Of a stretch of DNA of 64,000 bases, positions 33,033 through 44,015 are shown one piece after another. Below the pieces are notes generated by a model. It did no database searches, was not told where the DNA came from, and saw only the letters and a program-made list of their open reading frames with translations. Source of the DNA: Prorocentrum cordatum (taxonomy: Eukaryota; Sar; Dinophyceae; Prorocentrales; Prorocentraceae). The stretch spans positions 963,323-1,027,322 of the forward strand of contig CAUYUJ010014002.1 in assembly GCA_963575745.1 (NCBI GenBank). Direction: 5' to 3'. The translations under genes were made by a program, and so were the position numbers. The first letter of the stretch is position 1, and each line of letters starts with the position of its first letter.

Positions 33033-34129
33033 CCTCTCTCGCTCTCACCTTCGCCTTCGTTCTCTTCCCCTCTCTGCCGCCCATTCGGGCTCAAGTTTTT
33101 CCCTCTGGGCCTCAGAGGCCCCTGTGCTGGCCCCGAGGGCGGCTGGTGCCACACAGCGCGCGCCAGCCATCGGCGCGGAGGCGGCACCCGCAGCTGCCAG
33201 GCGGCTCCTCCGTGCTGTGAGCCGGCAGAGCAGGCTGACTGGCATCAGGAGGGGAAAAAACACACAGACACAATTAATCGTCGATCCCCAGGAAAATATG
33301 CGAAAATATGGGAATTGGGGGGGAAGACAAAAACCCAGAAAATATAGGAACATATGGGGAATATTTCTATTTGTGTGTATTGATTTGTGTGTTCTGGGGC
33401 CCCTTTATGGCAGGCGGATCCAGAGATCCAAACTTCCGGGTCCGCCCGAGAAGCGCTGGTCGCCTGCGCGCGCGCAGAGGCGCCGGCGCCTGGCGCCGGG
33501 CTGGTCGAGAGCTTCACCAGCGCCGCGCGGGCTGTCGAGCTGGACGGGAAAGGGCCGCCGCGTGACGCTGACCACTGCCCTGGCAGCCTTGGCAGCCGCA
33601 GGGATCGTGCGGGGGCTCTCAAGGACTGAGGCCGCCACGCCCGCTGCCCCGCAGGCCTGGGACGAGGATGGGCCCTCCAGCCTCTGCGAGTGGGCGCGCG
33701 GCCCGGCCGGAGGCGCCGAAGAGGATGGGAGTGCCGCGGAGCTGCTGGCTCTTCCCTGGAGACGGGGCGGGGGGCTGGCTGCCGCGGAAGTCCCAGGGGA
33801 AGTGCACCCTGGCCCTGGACCGCCTGCAGCGGGAGAGGGCAAGGCGCCGCCCAGGCCTCCTCCAGAGAAGCCGTCGGGAGGTCAGGGCAGGGCGACGGCG
33901 CCAGCTGAGTGGGCGCCCCAGGCCGAGGAGGCGTCAAGCAGCGGAGGAGGGTGGTTCACGCGGCGACGCGAAGGAACCAGACCCGCGGGCTCTCGCCACC
34001 CTGCCCCGCCACCCGCGAGGGCCGAGGAGGAGAGCCGGTGGGGCTTCCAGCGCGTGCGATTCACCGCGATTGGCAGTTGAGTCGGAGGCTACCATGGAGA
34101 GTGGGACCCAGACGGGTGGCGACGGCTCT
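33033..34129. other. Intergenic or decayed coding; AT-rich patch at 33270-33400
   Basis: 33270-33400 has AT-rich words (TATAGGAACATATGGG). Beyond it the plus strand is open in two frames with Ala/Gly/Pro-rich products. I cannot support a gene. Confidence 0.35.
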
Positions 34130-34184
34130 GGGCAGGAGGAGGAGGAGGAGGAGGAGGAGGAGGAGGAGGAGGAGGAGGAGAAGT
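34130..34184 (+). repeat. (GGA)n tract
   Basis: Uninterrupted AGG triplets for about 50 bp. Confidence 0.95.
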
Positions 34185-34214
34185 GCTGCTCGGAGCAGCG
34201 TTAGCCACCATCGG

Positions 34215-34439
34215 GAGGGTGGCCTTCGGAGAGACTTGTTCTACGTGTCATGGGGTGGGCTTCTTGTGCCTATGGTGGGCCTGATCGTCGGTGTGGGCTA
34301 TGAGCTGCAGGGGACGATCACCGCGTTGAACTACCTGATCGTGAAGCCTACCAGGACACTCTTGTCTCCCGCGCTGTGGGCGTTCGACCCGCGGGCGAAA
34401 GGGGGGAGAAAATACGCAGCACCCCGCAGATGCGGATAA
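34215..34439 (+). other. Possible exon with a hydrophobic segment
   Basis: A plus frame gives LFYVSWGGLLVPMVGLIVGV, a convincing membrane-span composition, then YELQGTITALNYLIVKP and a stop at 34437-34439. No family is recognised. It lies between a GGA tract and the composite repeat, so it may be a stray exon, retroelement debris or chance. Confidence 0.2.
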
Positions 34440-34489
34440 GAGTGAGGGGGCGGTGGAGACGTCGGCAGTTTGCGAGACTCTGGAGAAGC

Positions 34490-36089
34490 CCGCCGCAGGC
34501 GCCAAAGTTTCACAACTTATACAACGAGCTCGCCGCAGGCGCCGATTTTTTCATTGAACCCACGTGGGTCGGTCGCGGGTGGGTCGCGGGTGGGTCGCGG
34601 GTGCAGAGGGCAGAAAACCCACCCCATAATAATCACCCTGACAAGCGAAAAGGTTTAGTGAACGCACACAAGACATGGATCGAACAGGGCAGGGCTGTTT
34701 AGTCAACGCCCCAGGCCGTTTTAGTAAAAGTCAATTGTCGGGTCCGGGTGGTTTTTCCTCCCTTGAGGGTGGGTCGCGGATGGGTCGCGGGGTGGGTCGC
34801 GGGTGGGTCGCGGATGGGTCGCGGATGGGTCGCGGGGTGGGTCGCGGGTGGGTCGCGGGATGGGTCGCGGATGGGTCGCGGGGTGGGTCGCGGGTGGGTC
34901 GCGGGGTGGGTCGCGGGTGGGTCGCGGGGTGGGTCGCAGGGTGGGTCGCTGGGTGGGTCGCGGGTGGGTGCGTGGGTTGGGTCGCGGGTGGGTCGCGGGT
35001 GGGACGACGACAACAAACAACAAAACAACAAAACAACAACAAGAACAACAAGAACAATAACAATAACAACAACAACAACAACAACAACAACAACCATTTT
35101 AAGGCTGTACGCTCTTACTTGCCCGCGAGTCATTCAACACGTATACCCTACACCCTCGGTACCCGCCCTCTTCGTCTTCGATCACACCCCTTTCGGGGGG
35201 ATTATTTCTCTTTGCTGGGGCCGGCGGGCTTAGACGTACGGGCAAACCGGAACGGGCGGACAATCTTTCGGGGGCGTACATCTCTCTGCCCGCCATTGGA
35301 ATTGGCGCGGGCCCTGCAAGAGGAGGAGGGGAAGAACGAGGGAGAGTGGGAGGAAGGGGAGGGGGAAGGACGAAGGAAGAGGGAAGATACCACGTTGTGA
35401 AGGCGTCCTTGGCGCGTGCGTGGTTCCTGAGCGCCGAAACGCAATTCCATAATAATTTGTGAGGACGTCGCACGCGAGAGCGCAGTCCTGAGTACATTGT
35501 GAGGAAATCTCAGGCGGAAGCGGGGGCCCTGACTAAGTTGCGAGGAAGTCTCAAGCGGGAGCGCCGTTCCTGAGCAAATTGCACGGAAGTCTCAGGCGGG
35601 AGCGGGGGTCCTCACTAAATTGCGAGGAAGTCTCAGGCGGGAGCGCCGTTCCTGAGTCAATTGCGCGGAAATGTCAAGCAGGAGCGGGGGTCCTGAGTAA
35701 AATTCGAAGAAGTCTCAGGCGGGAGCGCCGTTCCCACGTAAATTGCACGGAAGTCTCAGGCGGGAGCGGGGGTCTTGATTACATTGCGAGGAAGTCTCAG
35801 ACGGGAGCGCCTTTCCTGAGTAAATTGCGCGGAAGTCTCAGGCGGGAGCGGGGGTCCTGAGTAAAAATCGAAGAAGTTTCAGGCGGGAGCCGTTGTTGTT
35901 GTAGCCCGGGGGGCAGGGGCACAGTTTGAGCAGGAAGACTTTCCTTGAAAAAAAAAACAAGGTGTGAGCCCCGGGGATGGCACTTCAATCGAAAAAAATC
36001 AATGTGCACCGGTGGGGGGGATCAACAATATTTGTTCTTCAAGAATGAGAATTCAAGAACAAGAGCAAGAACAACAACAACAACAGCAA

Positions 36090-36120
<31 letters not shown>

Positions 36121-36125
36121 ACTAC

Positions 36126-36156
<31 letters not shown>

Positions 36157-36330
36157 CACAACCACAACCACAACAACAGCAACAACAACAATAATAATAA
36201 CAACAACAACAATATCAACAACAACGACGACGACGACAACAACGCAACAAACAAAACTCTCACCACGAATTCCTGATTCAGCCACGCACCCAGGGACAAT
36301 GAATGACCGTTTCGCCCCCTCACTTTGACT
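34490..36330 (-). repeat. Composite repeat C, copy 3 (inverted, most complete)
   Basis: Read on the minus strand: head 36330-36255; (TTG)n 36238-36056; linker S 36050-35880; 41-bp minisatellite 35895-35440 of about ten units alternating GCGGGGGTCC and GCGCCGTTCC; GC-rich middle with a GGA patch 35310-35390; linker Y 35230-35097; (TTG)n 35095-35014; 10/11-bp CCACCCGCGAC array 35005-34768; a further short array near 34600-34560 and CGCCTGCGGCGGGC words near 34545 and 34490. This order explains copies 1 and 2 as partial versions. Confidence 0.9.
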
Positions 36331-37180
36331 GCTGGAATTGCGCGGGCCAGGTCGACGGCGTCTTTTACGCCCAGTTGCTCGCGCGGGGCGCTGGTGGGAA
36401 GGCGCACCTCCTGGCCATCAAGGCCGGCGACACCGCAGCCCGCCTGGAGCGCCTGCCCTTCTGAGCACGGGGATGAAGCCACAGAGGTCAGGGCGCACGT
36501 GGCAGTATAGTACGGTCCTCAGCTCCACGTCGAGAAGGCCGAGGAGTTTGTTGGAGGAGCCACATGATAAGACGCCTCACCTGTGCCGCGAGGCCCCGTG
36601 TACCGAGGGATCTGCGCGGTGCACGTGCCGTCCTACGGCTACGTAGCCGGTGAACGCGATGCGAGCTGGTCCTTGAGCGTCGCCGGTTGGGCCGCGCGCC
36701 TGGAGGAGCCGTTCGATGAGTACGCGCCGCCGACGGAATACAACAGAGGCGCGACCCAAGCAACCCGCGGTCATGCTCAAGTGGGCCAAGCAGGCTGGTG
36801 ACGGAGTCTATTTGGCGCGCTTGGTTTACGGCCAGGAGCGCTAGGGCGAGTGTCAAAGGCGCTCGATGCGCTGGTTTGCCATCGCGGGGAGGAGCCAGGG
36901 AAATGCACCAGGCGGCACGTGCAGGATACCTGGGAGGAGCTCAACTCCAGGTGGTGGGAGGCGCTCAGGTGCAGGGTCAAGGAGGTGCTTCGGGTCTGCA
37001 ATGAGGACCAGCCCCGCAAGGACAGTTTCCTGTTTGCCGCCCTCGCCCCCACGGAGACAGGGGCTCCCTCCTCGATCTGCCAGACACCGAGCTGGACAAC
37101 CCCGACGGGTACTGCCGGACGGTGATCCTCGCGGGGTTAGAGCGACAGGCCCAAACGGCGCCCGCGGGGCCCAGCTGCGA
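36331..37180 (+). pseudogene. Decayed protein-coding segment, family unknown
   Basis: Three blocks on the plus strand look coding but lie in different frames. About 36340-36460 gives VDGVFYAQLLARGAGG and LLAIKAGDTAARLERLPF, then a stop. About 36790-36840 gives DGVYLARLVYGQER, then a stop. 36850-37080 gives CHRGEEPGKCTRRHV, WEELNSRWWEALRCRVKEVL and QPRKDSFLFAALAP. The balanced composition (Trp, Tyr, Cys, Phe) contrasts with the neighbouring GC-rich frames. Stops and shifts indicate decay. I recognise no family. The GGA tract that follows could encode a Glu-rich tail of the same protein. Confidence 0.35.
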
Positions 37181-37204
37181 CCGCCGGCTGCGGGCGGTGC
37201 CCTA

Positions 37205-37475
37205 GGAGGAGGAGGAGGAGGAGGAGGAGGAGGAGGAGGAGGAGGAGGAGGAGGAGGAGGAGGAGGACGAGGAGGAGGAGGACGAGGAGGAGGAGGAGGA
37301 GGAGGAGGAGGAGGAGGGAGGAGGAGGAGGAGGAGGAGGAGGCGGAAGAGGAGGCGGTGGAGGCGGCGGCGGAGGCACAGGGCCTGGCAGCCATGGAACG
37401 CGGGTGGCAAGAGGACCCGGGCAAGGGAGGTACGGGAGGAGGTGGAGGAGGAGGAGGAGGAGGAGGAGGAGGAGG
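37205..37475 (+). repeat. (GGA)n polypurine tract with GGC variants
   Basis: Pure GGA/GAC triplets 37205-37345, a variant patch, and a second pure run 37436-37475. Confidence 0.95.
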
Positions 37476-38009
37476 TGCCGCAGGCGCAGAAGGCGCGGGA
37501 GTGTTGCCGCTCTAAGAAGCACCGAGGGTCCTGACCCAGCAGGAAATGGCGCTTTCCCTCGAACGTGGCACACGCGATTCGAAGTGCAAGCCTAAGTGCT
37601 GGGGCGCTTCGGGTCATGACGGCAGCCCCAGAACAGCCACAACTTGCGCGCGGTCGCATGCCGAGAGCATCAAGCAGGCCGACAAGCTGCGGTGGCGCCG
37701 ACCACAGTGACGGCCATGACCACCGCGAGGGCGAGGACGACCAAACCGCCGACCATCACACCGACGACGACCATGACGTCGACGACGTCGACGATGATGA
37801 CGACGGCTTTGACGACGGCGGCGCCGACCTCGACGACGACGGTGGCGAAGCCCCCCCGCAGCAGGCCGCGGCGAGCCGCGGGCCCGCCGCGCAGAGCGCG
37901 GGCAAGGGCCGCCCGCAGGCCGAGGCCGCGCCCTTCCTGCCGCCTCGCGGCTGCCCCTCGACGCCCCTCCCCGCCGCCCCTTCGGCGCCCGGCGCTCTAT
38001 ACTGCCCCG
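37476..38009. other. Intergenic; short GAC/ACG tract
   Basis: 37725-37855 is rich in GACGACG and ACCACGACC triplets. No gene. Confidence 0.4.
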
Positions 38010-38190
38010 CCGCTCTCGAGCCGGACGAAAGCGGGGGATTGGGAAAGGGGGGGTTACGAAATTTGCTGCATGCAGCCGGTTTCGGCCCCACCGAGGGGCC
38101 CATTCCTCGATACGTAGCCGCCTCTGGCGCCGGGAGGCGCCGGGAAGCTCAGCTGCGTGAGCTGATTCTCACCCCCCCCCTTTGCTATCC
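38010..38190 (+). repeat. Direct repeat L, left copy
   Basis: GCCGGACGA-AG-GGGGATTGGG, GCAGC-GGTTTCGGCC, CCTCGATAC, GGCGCCGGGA and GCTGATTC occur in the same order at 38697-38850. Identity is about 75 percent by eye. Confidence 0.8.
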
Positions 38191-38696
38191 CCCCCTTTCG
38201 CCCGCCCCGCCGCTCGGCCGCCCTGCTGCCGCCCCCCGCCTCGCCGCTGGGAGCCCCCCCCCCAGAGCCCGCCACTGTGTCACGCCATGGCGCGTTCGCC
38301 CGGCTCCTGGGCCCCGGGGCCCTCGCCCGTCGATCCGGGCCGAAGCATGCCGCAGGAGGATGCGGTCCTGGTGTCTGGGTAGTGATTTGGTGTCGATGTC
38401 GCACGGCTGCCTGGGCGCACGCAGGCGCCAGTGTGGACCCCGCAATAGGGGGGGAGAGGGACACGTCATCCGTTCCCCTTCTTCGGCGACGTGCAGCTAT
38501 CCCCGTAGCTGCCACGCTAGCCTCGCCCTGTGTAGCCTCCAGGTCGCGACCCTCTCGAGCGAATGCCCTGTCCTGTCGCGCCAGCGTGCCCTTTTACTGG
38601 CGAGCCCCCGCGGCCAGCGCCGCATGACCGTCATTCGCGGTCCCATTGCCAGGGGACTGCGGGGTCAAGGCAGGTGCACGGGGGTGTCGGGCAGGG

Positions 38697-38850
38697 TCTG
38701 GCCGGACGAGAGAGGGGGATTGGGAAAGGAGAGGCAAATCTGTTGCAAGCAGCTGGTTTCGGCCACGCCGCCAGGCCCTTCCCTCGATACATGGCGCCGG
38801 GAAGGCAGCTGATTCCCGAACCTCTCTTTGCTACGAATGCACCCCGCTTC
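38697..38850 (+). repeat. Direct repeat L, right copy
   Basis: Partner of 38010-38190. The two enclose about 500 bp of GC-rich DNA with no coding signal. This could be a tandem duplication or solo-type terminal repeats of a small element. Confidence 0.8.
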
Positions 38851-39444
38851 TGGGAACCGGCGACGCTGGCAGAAGCGAGGGTGGATCATAATCTGGGCTG
38901 ACCAGAGGCTGACAGGTTATCGGTGGAGCGATCACAGCGTACCTCGGATTTTACTGTTCCCCCATTCTAAGGGGCAATGTCAGGGGGATAGGCTCAGGCG
39001 GGGATGCATCGACACCCAATCGCCCATCGATCGCCGATAGGGGCCCGAGAGCCCTCCTCCCCCAGGACCGTGCGGTGTTGCCCATCGAGGGCCTATCGCC
39101 GATCTATCTGCGATGTATCTTCGATCCAGGCTCGATGTTTCCCCCCCTGAGCCGGTACCCCTGACCTTCGGGGAGTGGCAAGTTCTTGCTTGGGGCGCAG
39201 ACGACTGGCGAAGACTGATGTCCGATGTCCTCCTTGCGCGGTGAAGTCACGCTTCAACTCCTGAGAGTTTCACAGAGGGTCTTGCCCCTCGCGGGCCACC
39301 TTGACAAGACTCCACTCCCCCGCTTACAGCCGGACCGAGATATAAGATCGAGATCGGTCCGGGGAGGGTACCCTAATGTTCGGCGTGTTTTTTTTGTTGG
39401 ATGTTCTTGTGAATCCTGGGGAGGGCCCCCTCGGCTGTTCTGTG
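38851..39444. other. Intergenic; CGATCGCC-type words
   Basis: 38999-39140 has repeated ATCGATCGCCGAT and CTATCGCCGATCTATC words, like 51715-51855. No gene. Confidence 0.4.
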
Positions 39445-39625
39445 TGTTTTGGCCGCCGGAGGGTCGCGTGTGCTTGGAGGGTGTTCTCCTGCCCGAGGTC
39501 CGACTGTACTTGGACCCTCAGACAGCCCCTGCCCCATCGCCGGCGGAGGGTCGCATGTGCTTGGGGGGTGTTCTCCTGTCCTAGGTCCGACTGCACGCTG
39601 AACCTCACACAGCCCCCACCCCCTC
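39445..39625 (+). repeat. Tandem duplication, about 92-bp unit
   Basis: GGAGGGTCGC-TGTGCTTGG, GGGTGTTCTCCTG and AGGTCCGACTG occur twice, at 39456 and 39545, with high identity. Confidence 0.9.
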
Positions 39626-39867
39626 CCCCGAGGCAGCTCCCGCCGGATCGGCTGGCTCACCCCAGGAGGCTCGAGGAGGGGGCGGGCCGGCCCCCACCGC
39701 TGCGACAACCGGGCGGGGCCCCGAAGAAAGGGCGGCCCGGCGCGTCGCCCAGGGGAGGTCGGGAGCCTGGCATGTGCAGTGGTCACGTTTGTTGACGCGC
39801 TTTCATCTGTAGCTAGTGGTGGGCTTGCTTTCCTCCACCACCACCATAAGTAGGAGGGGGAGGGGGT

Positions 39868-39960
39868 CCTCCTCCTCCTCCTCCTCCTCCTCCTCCTCCT
39901 CCTCCTCCTCCTCCTCCTCCTCCCTTTCATCCTCATCCTCATCCTCATCCTCCACCTCCT
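39868..39960 (+). repeat. (TCC)n then (TCATCC)n microsatellite
   Basis: Perfect TCC array of about 55 bp followed by CATCCT hexamers. Confidence 0.95.
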
Positions 39961-40563
39961 TCCCCCCTCCAACTTATGGTGATGGTGGTGGGGGAAAACA
40001 GGCCCATCAGCTATCAGCTAGCATCGAATCCGTACCCTCACAGAAGGCCCGCTTCAAACTTCAAGAATCTCCTGCCCGCGGTGCTGGGTGACCTGTCTGG
40101 GCGCACACTCTGTCTCGTGCGTGTCTGGCAGGTCTCGCAGCAGATGGGCAAAGGGATGCAGGGTTGCCTCTGTTGCCCTTGGTCGTCGCTTGCAGCATGT
40201 GGAACTCTGATGCTGCCGGGAAGCTCATGTGTGGGGGCACGGGCTCAACGCTGGCTACCAGTGTATGGCAGACGTGGTCGGGAGCTGTGGCTTAGCGTGT
40301 TTCGCCGCCGGTTCTGGCCCACCTCGCATCGGCGCGACACTCTGACCACGTCCCGGTCCCCAGTTGTCAACGCCCCGAGCTTTTTGGCAGCCCCCCGCAC
40401 CGCAGAGAGGAGCGGCATGCTCTCAGCCTGCAGGGCACAGCGCGTCGTCGGGGCCGCCACCGCGACACGCTGAGCAGAAGCGAAGAGCGCGAGTCCTATC
40501 CGACGCCAGTCGCCAACCGAATGGTGCACCCGTCCCCCCCAAACCTCCTTCTCGGGGGCGGCA
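39961..40563. other. Intergenic, no firm feature
   Basis: No gene. GCCGCCGGTTCTGGCCCAC at 40304-40322 is identical over 19 bp to a word near 51625-51645. Confidence 0.35.
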
Positions 40564-40735
40564 AAGAGGGGGGTGATGACTAGGGGGGGGTGGATATCAT
40601 GGCGTGGGCCATGATATTTCCCCAGATTTCATGGCGCCTCTTCTTATTTCATTACGTTCCTGCCCCCCCCGCTGGGCCGCGCACATGCCGCCGGTCATGA
40701 TTTGCACCCCCCCCTCTTGGACCCCCCCCTCTTGA
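40564..40735 (+). repeat. Dispersed repeat family D, copy 2
   Basis: Head AGAGGGGGGTGATGACTAGG, middle CCATGATATTTCCCCAGAT and TCATGGCGCCTCTTCTTAT, tail CATGATTTGCACCCCCCC. This is the best-kept copy. A head-only fragment lies at 56041-56085. Confidence 0.8.
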
Positions 40736-40805
40736 CCGCTCCCGACCTTCTCACCCAAAGGGTGGTCTTGCAGGTGCGTTAAAAACTATGCGGCGAATTC
40801 AAACC

Positions 40806-41000
40806 AAGGGTGTTGTGCCCCGAGCAGTGCTTGCACTTGGGGTTTGTCGACTATTTCTTTCCTACGGAACTGGGCCTGCCCGTCGGTCCAGCGGCTATGT
40901 GGTCGCTGTCGCCGCCCCGTCGACGCCTCGTCGCCGCCCGTCGCTTGCCCGTCGGTCTGGCGGCTATGTGGTCGCCGTCGCCGCCCCGTCGCCCCTCCCG
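40806..41000 (-). repeat. Compound family Q, locus 2 (inverted, two units plus tail)
   Basis: On the minus strand two units with GGGGCGGCGAC-GCGACCACAT and AGCCGC-GACCGACGGGC are followed by the tail CCCAGTTCCGTAGGAAAGAA and CAAGTGCAAGCACTGCTCGG, the same order as loci 1 and 4. Confidence 0.85.
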
Positions 41001-41704
41001 AAAAATCCACTTATGTGTGGTTGTGGTTCTTTGTTGTGACCGGATCCTTTGCGACAGTCGCGAGCTGGTGATCCTCTCAATTGGCCGCCTCAAGTGGGTG
41101 GGGGTAGCGGACGGGGCACAAGAGTGCTCGCCACCCCCGAGCTCCCAGAGGGGGGAAATTCTTGCGACTCGGGAAGGAACCAACGTTACCTGGACCTCTC
41201 CCAGCCGAGAAATCCGACGCTCCGGAAAAATAAGAGCGGGCGGTTTGGGGCTGTTTTCGGCCTCCAGGGGCCCTCGCCAGGCCTCGGGAGCATCAAAAAG
41301 CGATGTTTTCCAACGCAGCGAAGCTGATCCACCAAGTACCGATTTGCATCGGTCGCGTTACACTACTCGCAAAGTGCCTACTCGCAAACATAAGAACACG
41401 TCTTCCTCTGTAGAATGGAGCGTAGATCCCCCGCGGCGGATGTTGCCCATTTGCGAGTTGCTACTTTGTAAGTAGTGGAACGCGCTTGTGGAGTTTTTGA
41501 AAACCGAAATTGGGTGAAACAGGACTGCTTCTCTGCAAGACCGCCGCGCACTAGTGAGCAGGGACAGGAGGAGAAAGAGGAGGAGGAGGAGACGACGACT
41601 GGGGGGCGGCCGATCCGGGCAGCAGCCTTGTGGCAGGCTCACGAGACGGACAGTTCGTCCAGAGGGCACGTCGGTTCCAAGGGAGTGGTAGGTAAGTCAG
41701 AGAC
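41001..41704. other. Intergenic with short shared words
   Basis: 41165-41212 (GACTCGGGAAGGAACC, TACCTGGACCTCTCCCA) resembles 43196-43240 in the same orientation. 41240-41295 is repeat family T. 41340-41420 contains CTACTCGCAAA twice. No gene. Confidence 0.4.
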
Positions 41705-41847
41705 GCATGCAAGTGTGATAAAACATTGTGATGAAACAACGGTGAACAAGTGTGACAACAACTGTGCTAAAAAGCAAACAAGTGTGATCACAGTTGTTTT
41801 CATCACACTTGTGTCTTATCGCACTTGTTTTGATCACAGTTGTCCGT
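41705..41847. repeat. Long imperfect palindrome of AAGTGTGAT words
   Basis: AAGTGTGATAAAACA-TGTGATGAAA on the left pairs with the complement of TTTCATCACACTTGTGTCTTATCGCACTT-type sequence on the right. ACAACTGTG/CACAGTTGT words sit at the centre and edge. AT-rich against its surroundings, so probably a foldback element. Confidence 0.75.
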
Positions 41848-43160
41848 ATATGCTACTGGTCGTTGTACTGCCATGCCCAATATCCACAACCACCTGTGTA
41901 CCAATCCGAGAGAAGTGCCTCGCCGGATAGCCCCGGGTAGCGCTCCACACCGCTCGCGTGCCATATTGGGGACAAGGGAGACACATTGTCGACTCCACCT
42001 CCCATAAATTTCTATCCCCAAGCGTTGTGAAGCACCAAACCCTGTGGATACCACGTCGGCGTGTGTTGTGTTGTTGTCTTGTTTCAGCTCGTTCTAGCAA
42101 TCGTCCTCCCTTGTTGCTAGTCCCTGGTCTTTGCTCAGAAATGCAGCGAATCAGGGAACTTACCGTTACGTCGTAAAACAGGGATAAGTTTCGTCCCACG
42201 TTCAGACTCTGTATTATTCAGTCTAGTCGTCGTTGGTCATGTGCAGGCATTGGTACATTTGTCTGGACCTACATGCGCTCGACATTCCTATCTGGTATCA
42301 ACCCGCCAGCTTCGATGAATACGTGTCTCCACGCCACAACTAGAGCCGGGTGTCGAGCATTGAGTCTGCCATTCTGGTTCGTGGTCAATGTTGAATGTCC
42401 ATGTGGATTGGTTCCCTCGAGTGATACGCCGATTCCCAAACGGCGGCGGATAGCATACGAGTCTTGGTTGTTAGACAAACCCAGCGTCCTCGTAGTTCAA
42501 ACCGTCAGCCGTTTTGCTGTGCATGGTTTCATGCTTGAACATATCCTTGCTGTAACCATGGTTGCCGCATTCGTCCGGGCCGTTCGTCTTACTCCCAATT
42601 CCCGCAGCAAGCACTATTATCGAAAGTATTCGTTTCAACGGGTTCGGCGCATAGAACTGACATTTGTGTGTCCATTCTCCCAGAGCCAGTGATTGATTTG
42701 GTAGTGCTGGAGGCCGTTCTCCTGTTGGCAATTGTGCCCAGGACGCACTGCTTGCCAATCAAGTATGATCGCAAGTTCTTCTTGTACGCTCCGCTTGAAC
42801 CAAGCAGTCTGGGCAACCCCTGTTATTGGTGATGTCTCCACCGGCCGTTGCATTGAAATTGCGAACAATGTCGTGACCAATAGTGGGAAAGTCGCGAACA
42901 AGATTACGTAGAGAATCCGCCCAACTTGCCCAGTATGCTGCTGGGGCGAGCTGGCTAGAGTTTCGCAATCCAAGACCAGCATAACGCACAGAAAGTTGTG
43001 TTTGAGTCTCCAGGTATTATAGGGTATCCCATGTAATCTATCGTCCCACGAATCTTGTCCATGGATTCCGAAAACATCTCGGAATAAGCGTAGGACATTC
43101 GTGTCAGGATGGTCGCTGCAAGGGCCCTAAGGAAGTGGTCTGGACCTCCAGGGCCCACGC
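41803..43160 (-). pseudogene. C-terminal remnant of a second LINE-type polyprotein
   Basis: The minus strand, read from 43160 down, gives blocks in changing frames: HFLRALAATILTRMSYAYSE; AGLGLRNSSQLAPAAYWASW with ADSLRNL (near 42980); LALGEWTHKCQFYAPNPL (near 42670); AIRRRLGIGVSLEGTNPHGH, then ARHPALVVAWRHVFIEAGG and PDRNVERM (near 42300); LSLFYDVTVSSLIR with RPGTSNKGG (near 42190); and a block with EIYGRWSRQCVSLVP and WLWILGMAVQRPVA (near 41990). This succession (GLGLR-AAYW-W, RH-W, EAG-RNVE, DVTV-S, RW) matches the region after the RT core in algal and dinoflagellate non-LTR polyproteins as I know them. The RT core itself is absent, so the insertion is truncated or eroded. Several frameshifts. 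Confidence 0.65.
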
Positions 43161-43553
43161 ATCGAATTAATTGGAGCAGCCGGATGTCTGGGGCGACTTG
43201 GGAGGAAACCAAAACTACCTGGACCTCTCCAAGGGCGCATTCTGACAGGGATTTCGAAGCGAACCCAGCCGCGGCTGCGAGGAGCTCACAGGAGGCGCCA
43301 CAGGGGCAAAAGCGGGTCAAAGGGCAGCCACATCGGTACCTCTTCTTCCTCCTATGCCTACGAGTTCGCACGTCTTCCCCCCCCCTCCCTTCCCCCATCT
43401 CGCCGAGCCAGCGCTCGGCCTTCTCGGGGTCGCCGCCGCGCGCGTGCGCCTCCACTGCGGCGGAGAGGCTTGCGCCGGTGGCCGGGTGACGCGCCTCGGG
43501 GCGGGGCGGCCGGCGGGGGGAGGGGGGCGTCCCCCAGGCGTGCGGCCGAGATT
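43161..43553. other. Intergenic, no firm feature
   Basis: 43196-43240 shares words with 41165-41212. No gene. Confidence 0.4.
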
Positions 43554-43557
43554 ATGG

Positions 43558-43625
<68 letters not shown>

Positions 43626-43641
43626 ACGATGATGATGATGA
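43554..43641 (+). repeat. (GAT)n microsatellite
   Basis: About 23 nearly perfect GAT triplets, one TAC interruption, then GAG/GGA drift to 43690. Confidence 0.97.
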
Positions 43642-43704
43642 GGAAGAGGAGGCGGAGGAGGAGGAGGATAACGATGAGGATGAATATGAGGACGCGGATG
43701 GCGT

Positions 43705-43770
43705 TGTTGATCGGGGCCTGCCCGTCGGTATGGCGGCTATGTGGTCGCCGTCACCGCCCCGTCGCCTTCT
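43705..43770 (-). repeat. Compound family Q, locus 3 (single unit)
   Basis: CCTGCCCGTCGGTATGGCGG and CTATGTGGTCGCCGTC match one unit of locus 2. No tail is seen. Confidence 0.8.
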
Positions 43771-43774
43771 GCGC

Positions 43775-44015
43775 CTGCAATAAGATTGCATTGCTTTGCG
43801 TCAATTTCCACTGAATCCCATTGATTTGCATGACTTTCTCTGCGTTGTTTCGCACTGCTTTACATTGATTTGGCGTTGCCTTGCTGTGCATTGCGTTGTG
43901 TGGTGCTGATTTGCAGTGCTTGACATTGCTTGGCATGTGGCTTTACACTGGTCCCTATCGCTCTGCATTGCTTGGCATCACTGGGCATTGCTTTGTATTG
44001 CTCTGCATTGATTCT
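43775..44015 (+). repeat. Degenerate TTGCATTGCTTTG word array
   Basis: TTGCATTG, TTGACATTG, TTGGCAT and CTGCATTG words recur every 9-16 bp. Fully degenerate minisatellite. Confidence 0.8.

Noticed and set aside
32113-34080. A 655-codon plus frame
   Set aside because: It starts inside composite repeat C, runs through GTC and TTG arrays and changes composition at each repeat border. No domain is recognisable.
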